Below, one piece after another: positions 57,340 to 64,000 of a stretch of DNA of 64,000 nt; positions within the stretch are counted from its first letter, which is position 1; each line of letters starts with the position of its first letter. Made by a program: the position numbers and the translations under genes. Location: positions 200,562,244 through 200,626,243 of the forward strand of contig CP136061.1 of assembly GCA_032622095.1 (NCBI GenBank). Reading direction: 5' to 3'. This DNA is from Siphonodentalium dalli. Taxonomy: Eukaryota > Mollusca > Scaphopoda > Gadilida > Siphonodentaliidae. Under the pieces are notes generated by a model. That model saw only the letters and a list, made by a program, of their open reading frames with translations. It was not told the origin of the DNA and did not search any database.

Positions 57340-58150
57340 CCAATATATTGACCCATACCAATTTACGCCCCAACTTCAAGATCAAGTTGGAAATTTGTTC
57401 AACTTTCGTATCGAACAAGGCGGTTTAAGCCATGACGGGAAGTCACACCCTAGATATTAAACCATATTGACTCTTAATTAATTTATGCCTGAATTCAAGA
57501 TCAAGTTGGAAATTTATTCAACTTTCGTATCGACACAAGGCCATTATAACTTCCGACAGAAGTCATATCTGGATCAATCGATCAATCATTCATTCGGAAT
57601 CTAGCCAGGATGCTCGGGAATGACCGGGAAAGGCACCGTTGTTCTCCAATGCTGGATCTGGATCAACCGATGAGTCAGAAGATAGCCAAGATAAACGGGG
57701 TTAATAGGGAGAGGCACCATTACCTTCCAATGCTGGATCAGAACTAACTCTCCAGAACCAAAGCTTATTCTAGGATTATGACATTCTTCTGTTTCGGACC
57801 AATTCATAGCAATCAAAGGTTTTGCTCGACTAAAGAAATTTCGGAGTGTGACATTCCTGTGATGGGAACTTGTAGGATTATGACATTCTTCTGCTTCGGA
57901 ACAATTCATATTCCAAATGGGATAGTTTAAATCTCTCATCAAGTTTTTTGTCTTATGACAAAAATCTTGAAAAAGGTGATATGAGTTATGTAATACTTTC
58001 GTAGCTGGGGTCAGTGTCCTGGCCTGAATGATTTAGATCATTGCCTCTGGGGTTCACTGCTTTCAACAAAACACCTTATTAAATTGTCCATCTGTTGTTG
58101 ATGGAAATATCCATCTGTTGTTGATGGAATTGTCCATCTGGTGTTTTGAT
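57340..58150 (+). repeat. Cluster of small tandem duplications
   Basis: TTCAAGATCAAGTTGGAAAT, TTGTTCAACTTTCGTATCGA and AAGTCA occur twice at about 123-bp spacing (57375 and 57498). CACC.TT..TTCCAATGCTGG occurs twice (57630, 57718). TAGGATTATGACATTCTTCT with TTCGGA.CAATTCATA occurs twice (57771, 57871). TCCATCTGTTGTTGATGGAA occurs nearly three times at 58088-58148. Each is an independent local duplication. Confidence 0.7.
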
Positions 58151-58209
58151 GGGAGCGGCGCATACGTGTTCCAATCAAATCACGACATCTGGAGTTCGGG
58201 ACGTTTTCC

Positions 58210-58437
58210 TCTCAGCCCATATATACCAGACAGAGCCAAGCTCTCGGATCTCACTCTTGTTTCTGAACGCAGACCAGATACTAACGTGCAGCGTGAGAAG
58301 ATGTTGTTGTATTATTCTCCGTGGCCGCCTGATGTGACTTTGTAAATATTTGTAATAATAAATTTCATCAACGTGTTCTAAGAATTGCCAACTTAATGCT
58401 AAGAACCTGGGACCAGCCCGAGAGTGGTACAGTTCGT
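58210..58437 (+). repeat. Direct repeat, right copy (partner 51.85-52.08 kb)
   Basis: This shares TCCTCTCAGCCCATATATAC through GAGAGTGGTACAG with the left copy. Sequences outside are unrelated on both sides, so both copies have sharp, equal ends. Confidence 0.75.
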
Positions 58438-58439
58438 TG

Positions 58440-59590
58440 TGATAAGGAAATCAACTTTAATTTTTGTTAACCCCAGCCGTTTCGCGGTCGTTTTTTTTGC
58501 TAAAATGTGACTATGTAATAAAATGGATCTTAAATTCGTCGCAATTATATATACAATTTATAAACCTCATCCACTAAATTCGATTCGGGCCTGGCTAAAG
58601 CTCGGCTCGAATCGATCTTACAATAGTGCACTTTGCTAATAAATAATGCTGACTATGTCAGTGTCTACCAGTCGAATGCAGAATTCTACCCTGCGATCGC
58701 TCATCTGGCAAATTTTTACTGCAGAACTATCCCATGTATTAAACAATTTCTCCTCCAATGGTATCAGAAAACAGTTATATGCTGGTATCTCACTCATCTC
58801 ATTTGCATCTTTTTCAAAGTCGAGGTAATGACTAGTTGTCATTTTTTAAAGTGTATACAAAGCGTTGCGATCACCAATATACATGTTTGTACATGTCATG
58901 ACATCACGAGGTACAAATCTGCGTTCTACTGGTAGACAATGACCATTTTAGTCATAATAATCTAAACTAAGTTACCAAGCACCTTCTCGTGAATTGTATG
59001 CTCCGGTGTTTTTTTCGGTTTCCAGTCAAACCGAGTTGTCCGGCTGGGGTTGATTTGATTTTTCTGGGGGGGGGGGGTGGCAAATGGTCAGTGGAAAAAA
59101 TCTGCAGTTTTTGCTGATTTTGTTTGGGGGGGGGGGGAGGGGGAAACAGTTTTTTCCACCCTGTGTCTGCAGTTTTTTTCCGGCCCCCCTGTTGAATGTG
59201 ATAAAATCCCATTGATTTTGAGCCAATTATTCTGGTTTTGATCAATACCAATAGGTTTTGAGCCAATCATTCTGATTTTGATCAAATTCATCTTGATTTT
59301 GACTCGGCGTTATTTGCGTTTGAACATACACTTCTTGTTTTAAGAGATCCTTTGGAACTTCAACAGAATGACGTTCCGTGTCTGTTATTCAATTAAGTGT
59401 ATAGAGACAGAGCATGTTAATTCGCGGAATATCTGTTCTGTTACGTAACAACCTGTCAGCACCCTCTTCCTTAATTTGGCACTCTACTGCGTTATCGCTA
59501 AGGTTTCTTTGCGATGGTCAAATATCTATGTAACACACAGGCGTCTCATCTGAAGTTTGAATATCGCTATGAAATAATATCTTAATATTG
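58440..59590. other. Unassigned sequence with G runs and a 50-bp tandem pair
   Basis: G-runs of 10 or more stand at 59067-59077 and 59127-59138. A unit with GATTTTGAGCCAAT.ATTCTG and GTTTTGATCAA occurs twice, between 59213 and 59285. Pro-rich minus-strand frames through the G-runs are artefacts of composition. Confidence 0.5.
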
Positions 59591-59599
59591 CCTCCTGAA

Positions 59600-60420
59600 T
59601 GTCATTGAATCAACAACCAGAGTTACATCGACAACATCGACACGTGTTGACCCTATTATAGTGAATAGCACTGTCATCTCGTGTGGATCAGAAGTGGATG
59701 ACTTCGGCAAATCTATCTCAGATCACTACGCGGTAATAGCATATTTGAAATACGAGTATAACAGTAATGGTTCGTATTTCCGATTAGTAAGGAACTACGC
59801 AAAAGGCAACTATGAACAAAGAGTGGAGCTTATGCGCGTTAGCATTAGCCCCCGACGTAGACACCGGGACTGAATTGTTTACTTCGAAATTTCTAGACAT
59901 TATGGATGACACTGTTCCCCAATCTAAAATATTGATCAGACCAAAAGAAAAACATTGGTTCACATCAGATTTACGACCGATGATTAGCAGAATTAGAGAC
60001 AGACTTCGTAAGATTTCGATAAAATCCAAAAAGGACAATGATTGAGCAAAATTCAAAAAATTACGAAACACTGTTAACAATATGAAAAAGTGAAAAAGTA
60101 CGCAAGGGCCAAATACGAGGAAGATGTCCAGAATACTGTCAAAGACTAACCTTCCTCAAAATATGTTTAGCATAGCATAAACGAAATTATGCAAACCAAG
60201 CACACAGACGCAATCCCCCCTATTATCGATTACAATGGCAACCTAGAAACTGTCGATCATATAACATCATCATTGCTTAATAATGCCTTCATTGTCGTAG
60301 GCAAACCAGAAGTATATTTTCTTGATCATGGACAGTTTATTAATGAAAGTTTTCGCGCCGCTATGAAAGTCAATAGTAGCCAAACAGAAAGAATTGTCTT
60401 TATCATGGACAGTTTATTAA
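59600..60420 (+). pseudogene. LINE remnant: end of endonuclease and linker before the RT domain
   Basis: Three frames read on from each other with shifts. 59661-59800 carries EVDDFGKSISDHYAVIA, where SDH is the terminal catalytic motif of LINE apurinic-type endonucleases, then YFRLVRNYAKGNYEQ. About 59870-60045 carries FLDIMDDTVPQSKILIRPK, KHWFTSDLRPMISRIRDRL, then a stop and FKKLRNTVNNM. 60189 on carries IPPIIDYNGNLETVDHITS. This is the standard spacer between endonuclease and reverse transcriptase in CR1/Jockey-type LINEs. The reverse transcriptase itself is absent. Downstream, ATCATGGACAGTTTATTAA occurs twice, 76 bp apart (60326, 60402). Confidence 0.65.
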
Positions 60421-60672
60421 AGAAAATTGAAATTGAGGTGTGTTTATTTTCTGAAAGTTCGCTTGGTTGTTGCCAATTTCGACCCATAAACCAGAATCGG
60501 AGAATGTCCAACGAAAATCCCGTTTTGTCAATTTATTTTCTGAGATGGATTGATAATAAATAGTTGAAAATAAAGTGGTATCGTTGTAATGATAAGCCAT
60601 CAACGTCGTTTTTTCTTATGATTTATGAGCCTGTAGATGGATCAGTAGACGAATAACATACTTAGTATAATT
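60421..60672. other. Unassigned sequence between LINE remnant and palindrome
   Basis: I see no supported feature. The plus-strand frame continuing to 60563 loses any LINE resemblance. Confidence 0.4.
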
Positions 60673-60825
60673 AAGAAATAAATACACGGTGAAGAGGTGT
60701 GTATGGTCAAGTTGTACCACAAAAAAAAACTGATTGTAGGACGACGCGTAGCGGAGTCCTACAATCAGTTTTTTTTGGTGGTACAACTTGACCATACACA
60801 CCGATACACCGTGTATTTATTTCTT
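60673..60825. repeat. Near-perfect palindrome, 70-bp arms with 13-nt loop
   Basis: The left arm (60673-60742) runs AAGAAATAAATACACGGTG to ACTGATTGTAGGAC. The right arm (60756-60825) is its reverse complement except for about four changes around GAAGA/TATCG and one in the A-run. The loop is GACGCGTAGCGGA. The whole 153 bp can form one hairpin in DNA or RNA. It is probably a very short foldback MITE. A shorter hairpin with the same core, GTGGTACAATT and AATTGTACCAC, sits at 61641-61678. Confidence 0.85.
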
Positions 60826-60829
60826 TTGT

Positions 60830-61761
60830 AATACGACTAAAAGTTTCTGGTCATAATTCGACTGAATAGTCAACGAAATACTGCGCTTTTTCGGTCTCAG
60901 GTGAGAAAACATTTCGTGGTGTAATTCTTATTAGGCGTACTCGATTTCTTTGCACGGAGTACTCTGGTAATTTGTTTGCGTAAATAATCGTTGTGATTGG
61001 CTAAAAAGGATGTGTTTTCAGAGGCGCCCGTGTCTTTCATTTAAATTGTACAAGAAACACGATTGCGGTCATTTTAAGGGATTAAGGGGAGTCACCATTC
61101 GGTGCTTCCGACAATCCCGGGCTAGCCCCCCGAACCACTCACTCTACTATTGCGGTCATTTATGTGTTGGACGTTGTTGGGACAACATGAATATGATCAT
61201 CGACTATGGACCATTTCCATTACACAAAGCGATCTAGTTTACTAAACTAATCTTATTTCCCTTCTGGTGAACAAACGCTTTCAGTTTCAACTTGATTCCG
61301 AAATATCGAATATGATCGAGATTCGAATCGACGAATGCACAGCCCGGCCCCATGGAAAATACAAGTTTACCGATTTATTTTGTCATTTAATATACTTATT
61401 AAGTAACTTTCTTTGGCCGTAACATATATCAATATCAATATACCATAACATCATCTGGACCATATTCATTGGCAACCAAACTGCTTTCAAGCGACAAATC
61501 GCTAGAAAATTCGTAAGATTGTCAAGATGTAGCAAAATTCAAAGGTTGCAGGTGCGGGTGTACTCCGTTGATGCCCCGTTTGCGCGGAGATATAACAGAC
61601 GGGAAAAGTCGCGTGCGGCGATCTGAATAAACCGATTTTTTTCGTGGTACAATTGGAAAAAGTAGAATTGTACCACAAAACTGGAACGAGATAGCCATGG
61701 TAACTCGGGCCACTGGCCAATCAGGACATGGCTTTTAATCATAGTTAGGCAGGGTCGTATT

Positions 61762-61763
<2 letters not shown>
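60830..61763. other. Unassigned sequence between palindrome and TA repeat
   Basis: Apart from the hairpin at 61641-61678, GTAATACGAC at 60827 and GTCGTATTAC at 61754 form a distant 10-bp inverted pair. The pair could mark the ends of a larger element about 940 bp long, but I see no further pairing that supports it. Three overlapping minus-strand frames at 61502-61742 are in conflict with each other, and none has a motif. Confidence 0.35.

Positions 61764-61764
<1 letters not shown>

Positions 61765-61810
<46 letters not shown>
61765..61810. repeat. TA microsatellite, about 22 repeats
   Basis: Uninterrupted TA repeats from about 61765 to 61809. Replication or sequencing slippage may affect their true length. 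Confidence 0.95.
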
Positions 61811-61812
<2 letters not shown>

Positions 61813-62027
61813 TCATATGTATTATGATATAGAGCGGTATTTCATTCTTGTAGTTTTCCATGGTGTTTCCAGAGAGACGAGTTTGGGCAATTATATCACG
61901 AACAGCCTCAACATAACAGCAACACGTTGGATGATATACATGTACACACGCACACACATATAATATAATTTATTCCTGGATTTTATATTAGGGCGACAAT
62001 CGATACGAAATAACGTGCATTTTTTTA

Positions 62028-62086
62028 TGATTTGCCCGTTATTTCGTTAATATTCATAATTACGATGTAGTATTCACGAAATAACG
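62028..62086. repeat. Hairpin on CCGTTATTTCG
   Basis: CCGTTATTTCGTTAAT at 62037 pairs with GTATTCACGAAATAACGG near 62070-62087. Another ACGAAATAACG stands at 62005. The same CCGTTATTTCG word occurs inside the MITE at 49711, so a common repeat origin is possible. Confidence 0.5.
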
Positions 62087-62399
62087 GTCATCTTATTACA
62101 CATGTGCATCAATACATCCGCCTAGTGCGGACGAGAATTAATTTTTTTTTAAGATTTCGTCGGCTTTAGGGGCAGAAAGTTAGGTATATACACACACACA
62201 TTACTAGCCCGTACAGTATCACACAAAGTCGTCCATCCTCCCAGCGGCCAATTGTCGAGTGTGTGGACTTCCACTGCGATGTTAGTATGTGTAATAAACG
62301 AACAGAGCCACACGTTGCATGCCCTGATCAAGCACACGACGCACGATCTAACAAAGTTTGTCTAATTTTAATTTATTATGTTTGAAAAGTCCCACTATA

Positions 62400-62403
62400 A
62401 CCA

Positions 62404-62436
<33 letters not shown>

Positions 62437-62870
62437 GAGACAGAGAGATAGTTTTATTGATCCATGTCAGAAGATAATATGTTACAATCATACACAATTA
62501 TATACATTACATGATATCACATTATAAAATATAAATAATGGTAATTCGTTGTCGATTATCATAGGAAATCATTAGTGAGTATCATTAGTGTATGTCAAAA
62601 ATCAGTCAAATCAAAAGTTCTAATCGGCTGCCATTTTGCGGAGTAGCATGCACAAATCGACAACAAGACCTTCTACTCTAAATCTCAGTTCTGTTAGTAA
62701 GTTTTTATTGAGGGAATTCTTCTCAATACATATAGGACATTTTACTTTGTGGGAATCAACTTCGCCATTTTGCTGGAAACAACCAGCGCTGAATATATCG
62801 AAAAACACAACTGGTACCCAGTCTGTGACAATTTCAGAAAAGAACCATGACTGATGATGCAAGTAGAGAT
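62400..62870 (-). mobile_element. Minus-strand retroelement-like tail ending in a TC microsatellite
   Basis: On the minus strand, an 80-codon frame at 62620-62862 (FQQNGEVDSHKVKCPICIEK, then LLTELRFRVEGLVVDLCM) is followed by a non-coding stretch, GGATCAATAAAACTATC, and a TC repeat of about 40 bp (62405-62448 on the plus strand). An AATAAA signal directly before a simple-repeat tail is typical of LINE or SINE 3' ends. The Cys pair CPIC is suggestive of a C-terminal LINE domain, but the match is weak. Confidence 0.4.
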
Positions 62871-63029
62871 TGAGTATGCATGTGTATCGTATAGTTCAAT
62901 AATATAATGATCTTTAAAAAAAATTGTTATTCAATTGCATATACGCTATGTACATGTAGTATATATTGTATCACAACGAACATCGTGTGAAGACATATTA
63001 CTAGCTCTCGATTTTTTTTATCTTTCTCT

Positions 63030-63330
63030 CGCTATTACTAAACTATTTCTATACTAATTGAAATATTTTATCCAAATTGACAACACACACCGTCATTCAT
63101 ATATATTAATTAAATGCAGTGTCTCTCAATGGCGCAATTGTTTTCGTCACTTTATCGCCGATTGTTGCGTCCCGAATCGAGAAGTAAATATTTACAATTG
63201 AGCGTAGTTCAGATGATATGTTCGGCGACGTTAGTTGAATGTTACATTTCTCATGCTGGCATAGCGCCTGCATACTAACTTATCACGAATCCGAACAAGT
63301 ACGTAATATGTCTTTAATACATGTAAAGTG
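63030..63330 (-). repeat. Interspersed repeat, copy 3 of 3 (inverted)
   Basis: This is the reverse complement of 25445-25770. Shared words in that sense include TTAAAGACATA, GCAGGCGCTATGCCA, TCGCCGAACATAT, CTGAACTACGCTCAATTGTAA-like, TCTCGATTCGGGACGCAAC and GTGTGTTGTCAATTTGGATA. Confidence 0.65.
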
Positions 63331-63339
63331 TAAACGATT

Positions 63340-64000
63340 AAATGTTCATAAGTTAAAAGAAAGTATCCGGGAGACTCTTCGTGGATAATTTATCTCGTTT
63401 TGATTGTATGAATTTCTCTTTTCTCAGCCAACAGTGATTACAGGTATAAAGCCGAGTATTCCCATTCATTCTGGAAAGTTTGAATTTGAACGCACTGAAG
63501 TGCTATATATCTGCCTGTGTGACAACTTGTTTCGATATCCCAGAATAGAGATTTGATGGTCCGTTGATCGGGATTAAATTTGGTTGTGTCACGTGATACT
63601 TAATAATCATTAGTAATAGGTATACGGTTTTATTTTGTTCGTCTGCTAAAATGCGCCGTAATTTCCTGTAGTGCTCTGAATTAATTTACTGCGGAGTTTA
63701 TAAACCTTAATTTAAACTATATGTCGGCAAATCTATAATAACTGCGCAGACTTAAATTACATGCGTCTATCTAGGTGATAACGCAGGCGATTAGTACATG
63801 TATGGTGTATAATCTCTTTTACTAAGAGGTCAATTCAATTTGTGCTAGACTGACACAATAGCATTTTGTAAATTCTATGCTTACTGTCGGTTTTCATGGT
63901 TGAAGAATGAAAACTTAGATAATCTGTTTGTAGAATTCAGATCGTGCTATTGATTAAAATGTATAATTTAAAACGAGAAGATAAAATTATTAGTATACAT
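63340..64000. other. Unassigned right end of the window
   Basis: AT-rich sequence without a coding-like frame, RNA fold or repeat that I can support. Confidence 0.5.

Noticed and set aside
52079-58209. Interior of an LTR retrotransposon between the 228-bp direct repeats
   Set aside because: No protease, reverse transcriptase, RNase H or integrase motifs on either strand. The interval is minisatellite, inverted-repeat element and AT-rich DNA.
59026-59291. Three overlapping Pro-rich minus-strand frames
   Set aside because: Open in all three phases across G-runs of ten or more; a composition artefact.

Overview
The window reads as nuclear DNA of an invertebrate animal, most likely a marine lophotrochozoan and probably a mollusc. 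This rests on overall AT-richness, poly-A-tailed and truncated non-LTR retrotransposons, inverted-repeat elements, large degenerate minisatellites, and repeat styles I associate with bivalves and gastropods. I see no operons and no bacterial signals. I found no complete host gene. Apart from one 688-codon reverse-transcriptase frame inside a transposon, every protein-like stretch is short, broken or unassigned.

Layout. 1-3.0 kb: AT-rich DNA with a LINE-like 3' tail and a small minisatellite. 3.0-5.9 kb: an inverted-repeat element bounded by a 43-bp perfect terminal repeat and GC-rich modular repeats. 5.9-21.85 kb: the most interesting structure. It is a roughly 16-kb long-inverted-repeat locus made of two head-to-head copies of one element. 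Its gene remnants carry a DTDV motif, a GCDTTS motif and a Cys-rich tail, a signature I recall from uncharacterised transposon-like proteins of cnidarians and molluscs. At least four elements have landed in this locus. One is an L1/Tx1-type LINE, which is itself interrupted by a 4.7-kb inverted-repeat element with an exact target duplication, and that element carries a second LINE. This gives four nesting levels. 21.85-26.5 kb: mostly unassigned, with copies of an interspersed repeat whose third copy lies near 63 kb. 26.5-32.2 kb: a degenerate minisatellite of roughly 140-bp units, interrupted by a 781-bp inverted-repeat element and containing a recent internal duplication. 32.2-35.7 kb: LINE-derived debris with internal duplications. 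35.8-49.3 kb: sparse sequence with three unassigned coding-like segments and several tandem repeats. 49.4-50.0 kb: a 621-bp MITE with a textbook hAT-type 8-bp target duplication. 51.8-58.4 kb: a pair of 98%-identical direct repeats bracketing, among other things, a 2.5-kb inverted-repeat element that holds a second, two-directional block of the same minisatellite. 59.6-64 kb: a LINE endonuclease/linker remnant, a near-perfect 70-bp-arm palindrome, microsatellites and a LINE/SINE-like tail.

The genes do not form a pathway. The content is a record of successive transposition, inversion and tandem amplification. All family names come from motif recognition by eye. No alignment or database search was run, and boundaries given as round numbers are approximate.
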